Source of the DNA: CAYLYM01 sp964387645
GTDB lineage: Bacteria; Calditrichota; Calditrichia; RBG-13-44-9
Assembly (NCBI GenBank): GCA_964387645.1
Contig: CAYLYM010000034.1
Span: 1 to 33,251, forward strand
Direction: 5' to 3'
DNA length: 33,251 nt
Shown here: positions 15,810 through 23,749 of the stretch, in pieces
How positions within the stretch are numbered: position 1 is the first letter of the stretch
Layout of the letters: every line of letters starts with the position of its first letter
The notes under the pieces: model-generated
What the model was told of the DNA's origin: nothing
Seen by the model: only the letters and a program-made list of their open reading frames with translations
Database searches by the model: none
Translations under genes and position numbers: made by a program

Positions 15810-16973
15810 ATGAACATTCACGAATATCAGGCCAAGGAAATTTTGCGCAAATATCAGGTAACTGTACCCAGGGGTAAAGTGGCTTTTACACCAGAAGAAG
15901 CCGAAGCCAATGCTAAAGAGCTTGGGGGAAATGTTTTTGTAGTCAAAGCGCAAATTCATGCTGGTGGACGTGGCAAGGGAGGCGGGGTTAAACTGGCCGG
16001 ATCTGTTTCCGAAGTAAAGCAGGTGGCCAAACAGATGTTGGGAATGAACCTAGTTACTCATCAAACTGGTGCTGAAGGAAAAAAAGTAAGGCAAGTGTTA
16101 ATTGAAGAAGGAATTGATATCGCCAGGGAACTCTATCTTGGCATCGTTTTAGATCGTTCTTTGTCACGTTTGGTCATTATAGCTTCAAAAGAAGGTGGAG
16201 TAGAGATCGAGAAGGTAGCAGAGGAGAATCCTGAAGCCATTATCAAAGAATATATTGATCCTATGATTGGGCTTCAGTCTTTTCAGGCACGAAAAATTGC
16301 CTATGGTTTAGGACTTCAGGGGAAACAGGTAAAAAACGCCGTTAAATTTATTTCAGGGCTATACCGAGCCTTTATAGAAAATGATGCATCGTTGGCTGAG
16401 ATTAATCCTCTGGTGGTAACGACAGATGAACGGGTGATTGCCCTGGATGCTAAGATGAATTTCGATGATAGTGCGCTGTTTCGACATCCAGAAATTGAAA
16501 AATTGCGGGACCTGGAGGAAGAAGATCCTCTGGAGGTGGAGGCATCGAAACATCACCTGAATTACATTAAACTTGATGGAAATGTCGGCTGTATGGTGAA
16601 TGGCGCTGGATTGGCGATGGCTACGATGGATATCATCAAATATGCTGGTGGAATGCCAGCAAATTTTTTAGATGTTGGTGGTGCTGCCAACGTCGAGACT
16701 GTACGCAACGGATTTAAAATTATTTTATCCGATCCTAATGTAAAAGCCATATTGATTAACATTTTTGGTGGTATTGTCCGCTGCGACCGCGTAGCTAAAG
16801 GCATCATAGAAGCAGCCAAATCTATTGAAATCCGGGTTCCCATGGTGATTCGTCTGGCAGGAACCAATGCTGAGGAAGCTGCTGTACTACTTGAACAATC
16901 GGGTATGAATTTCGAGATCGCACATACTCTGGAAGAAGCAGCCACAAAAGTGGTGCAGCTTATCTCAAATTAA
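15810..16973 (+). CDS. sucC: Succinyl-CoA synthetase (succinate-CoA ligase), beta subunit
   Basis: The 387 residues are the normal length. It opens MNIHEYQAKEILRKY, the family start, followed by the ATP-grasp nucleotide-binding segment KAQIHAGGRGKGGGVK at about 46-61. EINPL (about 200) is the metal-binding stretch, and GNVGCMVNGAGLAMATMD is the C-terminal power-helix region. With the alpha subunit it converts succinyl-CoA, ADP or GDP and phosphate to succinate, CoA and NTP. It lies directly ahead of sucD (90-base gap) and the korDABC genes that make succinyl-CoA from 2-oxoglutarate. Nucleotide specificity is not decided by inspection. Confidence 0.96.
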   Translation: MNIHEYQAKEILRKYQVTVPRGKVAFTPEEAEANAKELGGNVFVVKAQIHAGGRGKGGGVKLAGSVSEVKQVAKQMLGMNLVTHQTGAEGKKVRQVLIEEGIDIARELYLGIVLDRSLSRLVIIASKEGGVEIEKVAEENPEAIIKEYIDPMIGLQSFQARKIAYGLGLQGKQVKNAVKFISGLYRAFIENDASLAEINPLVVTTDERVIALDAKMNFDDSALFRHPEIEKLRDLEEEDPLEVEASKHHLNYIKLDGNVGCMVNGAGLAMATMDIIKYAGGMPANFLDVGGAANVETVRNGFKIILSDPNVKAILINIFGGIVRCDRVAKGIIEAAKSIEIRVPMVIRLAGTNAEEAAVLLEQSGMNFEIAHTLEEAATKVVQLISN

Positions 16974-17063
16974 ATTTTAACTCCATTTTTCATAAAAATA
17001 TTTTTCTATTAAGAAATAATTTCAAATTGCGCGATCGTATAACTCTTTAAGGAAGGAAATAAT

Positions 17064-17951
17064 ATGAGCATCATCGTTGATCAAGCCTCGCGTGTTTTAA
17101 TACAAGGTATTACAGGAAAGGAAGGTTCTTTTCATACTCAACAAATGATGGAATATGGAACCAAGGTCGTAGCAGGTGTAACTCCTGGAAAGGGGGGACA
17201 AAAATTTGCTAATCAGGTTCCAATCTTCAATACCGTAGAGGAAGCGGTACGAGAGACAGAGGCAAATGTGTCTGCTATTTTTGTCCCACCTGCTTCTGCT
17301 CCTGATGCGATATATGAGGCGGCGGATGCCGGAATCGAGACAGTCGTGTGTATTAGTGAGGGTATTCCGGCATTAGATATGCTTTCAGTCTATAATTTTT
17401 TGAAGAATAAAGAAACTCGTTTGATTGGTCCAAACTGTCCAGGTGTTATTTCTCCGGGTAAGTGTAAAGTAGGCATTATGCCCGGATTTATTCATCGTGA
17501 AGGTGAAGTTGGTGTCATCAGCCGTAGTGGTACCTTAACTTACGAAGCGGTGGATCAGATTACTCGCGCTGGATTGGGTCAATCCACCTGCATTGGTATC
17601 GGCGGAGATCCGATTGTTGGAATGCGTTTTATTGATGCCCTGGAATTATTTAAAGATGATGATCAGACTAAATTGGTGGTTTTGATAGGAGAAATTGGAG
17701 GTACAGCCGAAGAAGAGGCAGCGGCCTGGATTAAGGATAATTTTAATAAACCGGTTGTTGCTTTTGTTGCTGGACAAACAGCACCTCCAGGTCGGCGGAT
17801 GGGGCATGCTGGTGCCATTATAAGCGGTGGTAAAGGGACTGCTGCCGAAAAAATGAAAGTGTTGGAAGAAGCCGGTATCACGGTGTGTAAAAGTCCAGCA
17901 GATATCGGTAAAACAGTAGTAGAAATTTTAAAAAAGAATAGATACCTATAG
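17064..17951 (+). CDS. sucD: Succinyl-CoA synthetase, alpha subunit
   Basis: The 295 residues are a typical length. It shows the CoA-binding Rossmann start VLIQGITGKEGSFHTQQM and VAGVTPGKGG, then IGPNCPGVISPG. The active-site phosphohistidine H248 lies in RRMGHAGAIISGG. An AAGGAAGG ribosome site precedes the ATG. The alpha subunit binds CoA and carries the phosphate on H248 before passing it to the nucleotide on SucC. It stands 48 bases ahead of the ferredoxin-like korD gene, in what reads as one operon with the oxidoreductase. Confidence 0.97.
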   Translation: MSIIVDQASRVLIQGITGKEGSFHTQQMMEYGTKVVAGVTPGKGGQKFANQVPIFNTVEEAVRETEANVSAIFVPPASAPDAIYEAADAGIETVVCISEGIPALDMLSVYNFLKNKETRLIGPNCPGVISPGKCKVGIMPGFIHREGEVGVISRSGTLTYEAVDQITRAGLGQSTCIGIGGDPIVGMRFIDALELFKDDDQTKLVVLIGEIGGTAEEEAAAWIKDNFNKPVVAFVAGQTAPPGRRMGHAGAIISGGKGTAAEKMKVLEEAGITVCKSPADIGKTVVEILKKNRYL

Positions 17952-17999
17952 TTTGCTTTCGTACATTTCATTCTCTATTAGCAAGATCCAGAGGGGAAT

Positions 18000-18287
18000 A
18001 TGGGACAAGCGAAGACTTTTGAGCGCCTAAAGGATGAACTAACACAAAAGACCGATCAAAAACTGCGTCGTTCTGATATGCTAGTCATTTATCAAAAATG
18101 GTGCAAGGCTTGTGGCATCTGTTACGAACTTTGCCCACAAGTAACACTGGCTGGCGATGAAGAAGGTAAAGTTTATATAAAATATCCGGAGAGCTGTACT
18201 GGATGTAGAATTTGTGAGCTGCATTGTCCGGATTTTGCCATTCTGGTAATAGGAAACCCAAGAAAAGCTCCAAAAGCTATGAAATGA
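18000..18287 (+). CDS. korD: 2-oxoglutarate:ferredoxin oxidoreductase, delta subunit (2x[4Fe-4S] ferredoxin)
   Basis: This small protein of 95 residues holds two cysteine clusters of the bacterial ferredoxin type: C35-x2-C38-x2-C41-x3-C45-P and C66-x2-C69-x2-C72-x3-C76-P. They bind two [4Fe-4S] centres. It is the electron-transfer subunit of a four-subunit 2-oxoacid oxidoreductase. It is followed 15 bases later by korA. The basic N-terminal 30 residues are longer than in a plain ferredoxin, as in KorD/PorD subunits. Confidence 0.92.
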   Translation: MGQAKTFERLKDELTQKTDQKLRRSDMLVIYQKWCKACGICYELCPQVTLAGDEEGKVYIKYPESCTGCRICELHCPDFAILVIGNPRKAPKAMK

Positions 18288-18302
18288 AAAAGGAAGATAA
18301 GA

Positions 18303-19436
18303 ATGGCTGAAGAAGTACGGTTAGTTCAGGGAAATGAGGCGTGTTGTGAAGGAGCTATTGCGGCTGGATGTCGATTTTATGCAGGATATCCCATAACCCC
18401 ATCAACAGAAATTGCAGAATATATGAGCGATAAATTGCCTAGAGTCGGGGGAAAATTTATTCAAATGGAAGATGAAATTGCCAGTATTTCTGCTATCATT
18501 GGCGCCAGTGTGGCAGGACTAAAAGCCATGACAGCTACAAGTGGTCCTGGATTTTCTCTTATGCAAGAGGGTATTGGTTATGCTTGCATGGCTGAAATCC
18601 CTATAGTTATCATCAATGTGATGAGGGGTGGCCCTAGCACTGGATTACCTACTAAAAGTTCACAAGCAGATATAATGCAGGTCCGATGGGGTACCCATGG
18701 GGACCATTATTTGATTGCTATTGCCCCAGAATCTGTAAAGGAAACCTTTTATTTAACCATAAAAGCTTTTAATTTGGCTGAAAAATTTCGTGTGCCAGTT
18801 GTTTTACTCATGGATGAAGCAATCGGCCATATGCGAGAAAAAATTTCTCTTCCCAATTACAATAACTTACATATTGAAAATCGGATTACGCCAATCGTTC
18901 CTCCAGAATGGTATAAACCCTACGAGATAACCACCGATTTTATTTCTCCAATGGCACCATTTGGAACCGGTTACCGTTACAATATTACCGGTTTGACTCA
19001 TGACGAAATGGGTTTTCCAACTAACAAAGAAAATGAGATTGTGCAGAAATTAGACAAACTGCGCGATAAAATTATGCGACCTGTGGTACCGATATCTGAT
19101 TATGAAACGCTATATACAGAGGATGCCAATACCCTTATTGTCGCTTTCGGCTCGGTAGCACGTTCGGCGAAGGAAGCGGTGTATTATCTCCGTGCACATC
19201 GACGCAAAGTTGGTTTATTTAGGCCAATTACCCTATGGCCCTTCCCTGAAAAAGAACTGGCACAACTTATGCGAAAAGTAGATCGGGTTTTTGTAGCAGA
19301 AATGAATCAGGGTCAACTTATTGAAGAAGTAAAAAAAGTAGAATGTTACCATAAGCGAATTTATGGAATTAACAGATACGATGGAGAGCTGTTGACCCCA
19401 AATGAAATCATTAGCAAAATTCGAGAGACAAGGTAA
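18303..19436 (+). CDS. korA: 2-oxoglutarate:ferredoxin oxidoreductase, alpha subunit
   Basis: The 377 residues contain the pyrimidine-binding domain of 2-oxoacid:ferredoxin oxidoreductases. The phrases GCRFYAGYPITPSTEIAEYM (22-41), KFIQMEDEIASISAIIGASV (with the conserved Glu that activates thiamine) and ATSGPGFSLM (78-87) are diagnostic. The C-terminal swap domain ends IRETR. The complex decarboxylates 2-oxoglutarate with CoA to give succinyl-CoA, CO2 and reduced ferredoxin, and can run in reverse in the reductive TCA cycle. Its stop codon is directly followed by the korB start, so the two are tightly coupled. Adjacent sucCD supports 2-oxoglutarate as substrate; a related 2-oxoacid cannot be fully excluded. 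Confidence 0.93.
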   Translation: MAEEVRLVQGNEACCEGAIAAGCRFYAGYPITPSTEIAEYMSDKLPRVGGKFIQMEDEIASISAIIGASVAGLKAMTATSGPGFSLMQEGIGYACMAEIPIVIINVMRGGPSTGLPTKSSQADIMQVRWGTHGDHYLIAIAPESVKETFYLTIKAFNLAEKFRVPVVLLMDEAIGHMREKISLPNYNNLHIENRITPIVPPEWYKPYEITTDFISPMAPFGTGYRYNITGLTHDEMGFPTNKENEIVQKLDKLRDKIMRPVVPISDYETLYTEDANTLIVAFGSVARSAKEAVYYLRAHRRKVGLFRPITLWPFPEKELAQLMRKVDRVFVAEMNQGQLIEEVKKVECYHKRIYGINRYDGELLTPNEIISKIRETR

Positions 19437-20336
19437 ATGAAACAACCATTTGTTCTAAATTATTTACGTGCAAAAAAGAATTTTCCACATGTTTGGTGTC
19501 CGGGATGTGGCCATGGAGTAGTGATGGCTTCTTTGATCCGGGCATTAGATAATCTTCAAATAAATAAAGACGACATTGCTATGGTAAGCGGAATTGGTTG
19601 TTCCAGCCGAATGACTGCCTATGTGGATTTTAATACATTACACACCCTACATGGTCGGCCAATTGCTTTTGCAACAGGTTTAAAATTTGCAAATCCTAAA
19701 TTGACAGTTATTGTTATTACAGGTGATGGGGACGCAGCGGCTATTGGTGGTAATCATTTAATCCATGCAGCCAGAAGGAATATAGACTTAACAGTAATCT
19801 TGTTAAATAACAATATTTACGGTATGACAGGCGGGCAGATTTCTCCGACCACCCCACATGATGGCCGAGGCTCTACAGCAAAGTTGGGTAATCCGGAGTA
19901 TCCCTTTGATCTGGCTTCATTGACTATTGCGGCGGGAGCTACTTTCGTAGCTCGCGGAACAACTTATCATGTTCCTGCCTTAGACCGTCTGATCCAACAA
20001 GCTATCGAAAATAAAGGATTTTCTATAGTAGAAGTCTTTTCACAGTGCCCCACTTATGAAGGAAAATGGAATAAACGTGGTAATGCTGCTGAAATGCTGA
20101 AATATTATAAAGAACATGCTATTCCTGTTACATCCAAAACAAATTATACACCCGAGCAACTAACAGATAAATTTATCATCGGCGTTATTCACAAAGAGGA
20201 AAAACCTGAGTTTACTTCTGAATATCAAAAGATTATTGAAAGATATCAGGTTCAAGAAAAAATGAATAAATTCAATAAAAATAAGACAAAAGATGAACCA
20301 ATTGGCAAAACCAAACCCCCGGCCACAAAAAATTGA
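19437..20336 (+). CDS. korB: 2-oxoglutarate:ferredoxin oxidoreductase, beta subunit (thiamine diphosphate binding)
   Basis: The 299-residue beta subunit carries the TPP/Mg motif: GDGDAAAIGGNHLIHAARRN from about 97 on, then LLNNNIYGMTGGQ with the NNN metal ligands at 124-126. An early CPGCGHG motif (21-27) is typical of this family. The C-terminal tail is long, lysine-rich and low complexity (residues about 275-299), beyond the conserved fold, and overlaps the start of korC by 44 bases. Its start follows the korA stop immediately. Confidence 0.95.
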   Translation: MKQPFVLNYLRAKKNFPHVWCPGCGHGVVMASLIRALDNLQINKDDIAMVSGIGCSSRMTAYVDFNTLHTLHGRPIAFATGLKFANPKLTVIVITGDGDAAAIGGNHLIHAARRNIDLTVILLNNNIYGMTGGQISPTTPHDGRGSTAKLGNPEYPFDLASLTIAAGATFVARGTTYHVPALDRLIQQAIENKGFSIVEVFSQCPTYEGKWNKRGNAAEMLKYYKEHAIPVTSKTNYTPEQLTDKFIIGVIHKEEKPEFTSEYQKIIERYQVQEKMNKFNKNKTKDEPIGKTKPPATKN

Positions 20337-20880
20337 AATAAGACTAAGTGGAACAGGTGGCCAAGGTCTTATTCTGGCAGGCGTGATTCTGGCTGAAGCA
20401 GCGGCAATTTATGATAAAAAAAATGCTGTTCAAACACAATCCTATGGTCCTGAAGCCAGAGGAGGCGCCAGTAAAAGTGAAGTGATTATTAGCGATGGCG
20501 AAATTCTTTATCCCAAAACCACCAGATTGGATTATTTATTAGCTTTAAATCAAGAATCTTGTGATCGATACGCGAAGGATCTAAAAGAGGATGGTTTATT
20601 ATTGGTAGATAAAGAAGCTGTAGATCATTTGCCACCAGCTAATGTTGTTGCATTACCATTAATAAAAACCGCCCGTGAAGAAGTTGGAAAGGTTATGACG
20701 ACAAACATTGTTTCCTTAGGTGCCCTGGTTGGCTTGAGTGGAATTGTCAGCCGAGAATCTTTGAAAAAAGCAGTTCTTACCCGTGTTCCAAGAGGAACCG
20801 AAGGATTAAATCTTAAAGCTCTTGAACTTGGATTTAAATTGGCTGAGAAATATAGAAAGAATGTGGAAGAAAGATTTTAA
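20293..20880 (+). CDS. korC: 2-oxoglutarate:ferredoxin oxidoreductase, gamma subunit
   Basis: The 195-residue product has the gamma-subunit signature IRLSGTGGQGLILAGVILAEA near residues 16-36 and QTQSYGPEARGGASKSEVIIS after it. The ATG at 20293 lies 44 bases inside korB in another frame; the first 13 residues are a non-conserved leader and no good Shine-Dalgarno is seen, so translation is probably coupled to korB. It completes the DABC set. ndk starts 10 bases after its stop. Confidence 0.93.
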   Translation: MNQLAKPNPRPQKIEIRLSGTGGQGLILAGVILAEAAAIYDKKNAVQTQSYGPEARGGASKSEVIISDGEILYPKTTRLDYLLALNQESCDRYAKDLKEDGLLLVDKEAVDHLPPANVVALPLIKTAREEVGKVMTTNIVSLGALVGLSGIVSRESLKKAVLTRVPRGTEGLNLKALELGFKLAEKYRKNVEERF

Positions 20881-20890
20881 TGGAGGTTGA

Positions 20891-21316
20891 ATGAAGGAAC
20901 GTACACTCACGATTATCAAACCTGAATGTGTTGCTGAAAAACACATTGGACAGATTATCCAGCGAATAGAAGAAGCTGGGTTCGAAATTCTGGGAATGAA
21001 AATGCTGCGATTACAAACAAAAGTTGCAGAACAATTTTATGCTGTGCATAAGGATAAACCTTTTTTTCGGGATTTAGTTGGATATATGACCACCGGTAAA
21101 GTTGTAGTTATGGTTTTAGAAAAAGAAAATTGTGTAGAAGATTTTCGAAGATTTATAGGTGCAACTGATCCGCAAAAAGCCGAAGTAGGGACCATTCGGC
21201 GTGATTTTGGAAGAAATATTCAATATAATTGTGTTCATGCTTCAGATAGCCCAGAAAATGCACAGCGTGAATGTGCTTTTTTCTTTTCCACGCAGGAAAT
21301 TATAGAGAACGAATAA
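20891..21316 (+). CDS. ndk: Nucleoside diphosphate kinase
   Basis: At 141 residues it is a standard length. TLTIIKPECV opens the fold and NCVHASDSPENA contains the catalytic phosphohistidine H116, flanked by the SDS motif; the usual HGSDS is here HASDS. The enzyme equilibrates NTPs at the expense of ATP. Sitting between korC and the hydroxyacyl-CoA dehydrogenase gene, next to sucCD, it could pass GTP made by succinyl-CoA synthetase to ADP. A GGAGG element precedes the ATG. Confidence 0.95.
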   Translation: MKERTLTIIKPECVAEKHIGQIIQRIEEAGFEILGMKMLRLQTKVAEQFYAVHKDKPFFRDLVGYMTTGKVVVMVLEKENCVEDFRRFIGATDPQKAEVGTIRRDFGRNIQYNCVHASDSPENAQRECAFFFSTQEIIENE

Positions 21317-21366
21317 AAAACATTGTATTCTTCAGTTAAAATTTTAAATACAATAAGGGTTAAATA

Positions 21367-22317
21367 ATGGCTGAGAAGAAAGAAGATAAAAAAATCCTGA
21401 ACATTGAAGTACTTTCCAGAGAACAAGGTTTACCTATCGAAGAATCGGAGAAAACTTTTAGAAAAATTGTTGTTATTGGTGCTGGTACTATGGGGCGAGG
21501 TATATCGCAGTTAGTGGCATCAAAAGGTTTAGATGTCATCTTAATTGAGAAAAATAAAGAAAATGCTGAAAAAGCAATTGAAGGAATCACCAAAAATATT
21601 GATAAGGAAATAGCACGTTGGACAATGACTACTAGTGAGAAAAAAACTATCTTAAGCCGTATTGCCACATCTTGGAAATTAGAAGATGCAGCGATGGGCG
21701 ACATTGTTATCGAATCGATTCCTGAGAATATGGAACTTAAAAAGGATCTTATGACCAGGCTAAATGGCATTTGTGGTTCTGAAACAATTTTTATCACAAA
21801 CACTTCAACATTAAGTATAACTGAATTAGCTGCCAGCACAAATCGAGAGGATAAAGTTATCGGAATGCATTTTTTGAATCCAGTGCCTAAAATTCCTTTA
21901 GTGGAAATCATACGTGGCTTGAAGACTTCGGATGACACTTACCAAACAGCTCGACGTTTTGCTGAAATTCTCGATAAAACAGCTGTTGAAGTTTATGAAT
22001 ATCCGGGTTATATAACTACCCGAGTAATTATTCCCTTGATCAACGAGGCTCTGTATGTACTAATGGAAGGAATTGCCAGTGCCGAGGATATCGATACGGC
22101 CATGAAGTTGGGATTTAATTTTAGTATGGGTCCATTAGCTCTGGCAGATATGATTGGTTTAGACCAGCTTCTTCAAATGATGGAGGCACTTTTTAGAGAA
22201 CTGGGTGAACTCAAATACCGTCCCTGCCCACTATTGAAGAAGCTAGTACGGGCGGGACACCTGGGAAGGAAAACAGGCAAGGGAATTTTTGAATATCCTG
22301 ACACTATGACTGATTAG
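21367..22317 (+). CDS. 3-hydroxyacyl-CoA (3-hydroxybutyryl-CoA) dehydrogenase
   Basis: This protein of 316 residues has an NAD-binding Rossmann domain, VVIGAGTMGRGISQLV (G38-x-G40-x-x-G43), then GDIVIESIPENMELK and GMHFLNPVPKIPLVEI with the catalytic His at 168 and Glu at 180. The C-terminal dimer domain ends GRKTGKGIFEYP. It oxidises a 3-hydroxyacyl-CoA to the 3-ketoacyl-CoA or runs the reverse in butyrate- or polyhydroxybutyrate-type pathways. The first 31 residues, before the Rossmann strand, are an extra charged segment not normal for short dehydrogenases of about 282 residues. No start codon inside this segment has a better ribosome site. Substrate chain length is not decidable. Confidence 0.9.
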   Translation: MAEKKEDKKILNIEVLSREQGLPIEESEKTFRKIVVIGAGTMGRGISQLVASKGLDVILIEKNKENAEKAIEGITKNIDKEIARWTMTTSEKKTILSRIATSWKLEDAAMGDIVIESIPENMELKKDLMTRLNGICGSETIFITNTSTLSITELAASTNREDKVIGMHFLNPVPKIPLVEIIRGLKTSDDTYQTARRFAEILDKTAVEVYEYPGYITTRVIIPLINEALYVLMEGIASAEDIDTAMKLGFNFSMGPLALADMIGLDQLLQMMEALFRELGELKYRPCPLLKKLVRAGHLGRKTGKGIFEYPDTMTD

Positions 22318-22384
22318 GAACCAGTTAATCAATTACAAATTTTATTTTTTAAGAATAAAAAGAATTGAGGAAGGTGATAAGTTT

Positions 22385-23599
22385 ATGCGTATTTTAGTTT
22401 TGAATGCAGGAAGTTCTTCAGTAAAATATCAATTAATTATTCCTGAAGAAGGTATTGCATTGGCGAAAGGTATGGTGGAGAGAATCGGATTGTCTGGTGC
22501 CGTATTAATACATAAAGCCTATGACAAACCTGAAGTCAAATTAACCGGTGAAATCTTAGACCATAAAGTGGCCATCGAATATGTTTTAGGTATTCTTTTA
22601 AGTAAAAATCACGGTGTTTTGAAAGATAAAAACGAAATCGATGCAGTAGGTCACCGGATAGTGCACGGCGGAGAAGCATTCAGTGGTTCAGTTTTAATTA
22701 CCGAAGAAGTTATCTGTGAAATAACAAAATGTATTGATTTTGCTCCTTTACATAATCCGCCAAATTTAAAAGGTATTGCTGCTGCCAAAGCCCTTTTACC
22801 AAATGTGCCCCAGGTAGGTGTGTTTGACACAGCATTTCATCAAACAATGCCAGATTATGCATATATTTATGGTATTCCTTATGTCCTTTATAAACGTTAT
22901 GGTATTCGTCGTTATGGATTCCATGGAACTTCTCACCGCTATGTATCAGAAAGGACAGCGCAAATTCTAAACAAACCGTTAGAGAATTTAAAAATTGTAA
23001 CATGCCACTTAGGAAACGGTTCAAGTATTGCAGCTGTGAAGCATGGAAAATCGATTGATACCACTATGGGTTTTACTCCTTTGGAGGGGCTTTTAATGGG
23101 AACACGATGTGGCGATGTGGATCCTGCTATCATTTTACATGTAATGGCTAAAGAAGAATTAACACCTAGTGAAATGAACACCATGCTAAACAAACACAGC
23201 GGTGTATTGGGTGTTAGTGGAATCAGCAGCGACATGCGGGAAATTGAGGAGAATTATAAGAAGAATGATCGTGCCCGACTGGCTATGGACATTTTAATAT
23301 ATCGTATTAAAAAATATATCGGTGCTTACGCTGCTGCCATGGGTGGTATTGATGCCCTGGTCTTTACAGCCGGAATCGGCGAAAATTCGGATATAGTTCG
23401 AGAAATGGTTTGCAAAAATATGGAGTTTTTAGGCATATATCTGGACAAGCAGAAAAATGAAGGACTACGCAAACAGGAAGCAATTATTTCCAAAGAAGAT
23501 TCTCCAACCAAAGTTCTTGTAGTGCCTACCAACGAAGAGCTGGTCATTGCCATGGATACGGCAAAAATCGTTAAAGAATTAAAAGCACATTCTATATAA
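22385..23599 (+). CDS. ackA: Acetate kinase
   Basis: The 404 residues match AckA. LNAGSSSVKYQL at the start, GHRIVHGGE, FHGTSHRYVSE, GTRCGDVDPA and FTAGIGENS are the ASKHA kinase motifs. It transfers phosphate from acetyl phosphate to ADP, the last step of acetate fermentation. The GAGGAAGG ribosome site precedes the ATG at 22385. It follows the dehydrogenase gene by 67 bases and is the last gene of the metabolic run, closed by a terminator 20 bases on. No phosphotransacetylase is in the window, so acetyl phosphate must come from elsewhere. Confidence 0.96.
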   Translation: MRILVLNAGSSSVKYQLIIPEEGIALAKGMVERIGLSGAVLIHKAYDKPEVKLTGEILDHKVAIEYVLGILLSKNHGVLKDKNEIDAVGHRIVHGGEAFSGSVLITEEVICEITKCIDFAPLHNPPNLKGIAAAKALLPNVPQVGVFDTAFHQTMPDYAYIYGIPYVLYKRYGIRRYGFHGTSHRYVSERTAQILNKPLENLKIVTCHLGNGSSIAAVKHGKSIDTTMGFTPLEGLLMGTRCGDVDPAIILHVMAKEELTPSEMNTMLNKHSGVLGVSGISSDMREIEENYKKNDRARLAMDILIYRIKKYIGAYAAAMGGIDALVFTAGIGENSDIVREMVCKNMEFLGIYLDKQKNEGLRKQEAIISKEDSPTKVLVVPTNEELVIAMDTAKIVKELKAHSI

Positions 23600-23619
23600 A
23601 AAGTAATGTTTTTTATAAA

Positions 23620-23660
23620 AAAAGCCGACAATATCTTTCTTGCCGGCTTTTCTTTTTTTA
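23620..23660 (+). terminator. Intrinsic terminator of the suc-kor-ack operon
   Basis: AAAAGCCG (23620-23627) pairs with CGGCTTTT (23644-23651), extended by CA/TG beyond one A-C mismatch, with a T-rich tail running to about 23659. It closes the metabolic operon 20 bases after ackA. Confidence 0.9.
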
Positions 23661-23749
23661 TAGTCAACATTGGCCAATCCCTCAATTACTTATTGAATAA
23701 AACATGCTCACTGAAAAAAGGTCCCGAATTTCGATAACTGAGGAATAAA

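Noticed and set aside
21360..21938. 192-residue minus-strand frame inside the hydroxyacyl-CoA dehydrogenase gene
   Set aside because: It is an antisense shadow; the plus strand holds a full family match with catalytic residues.
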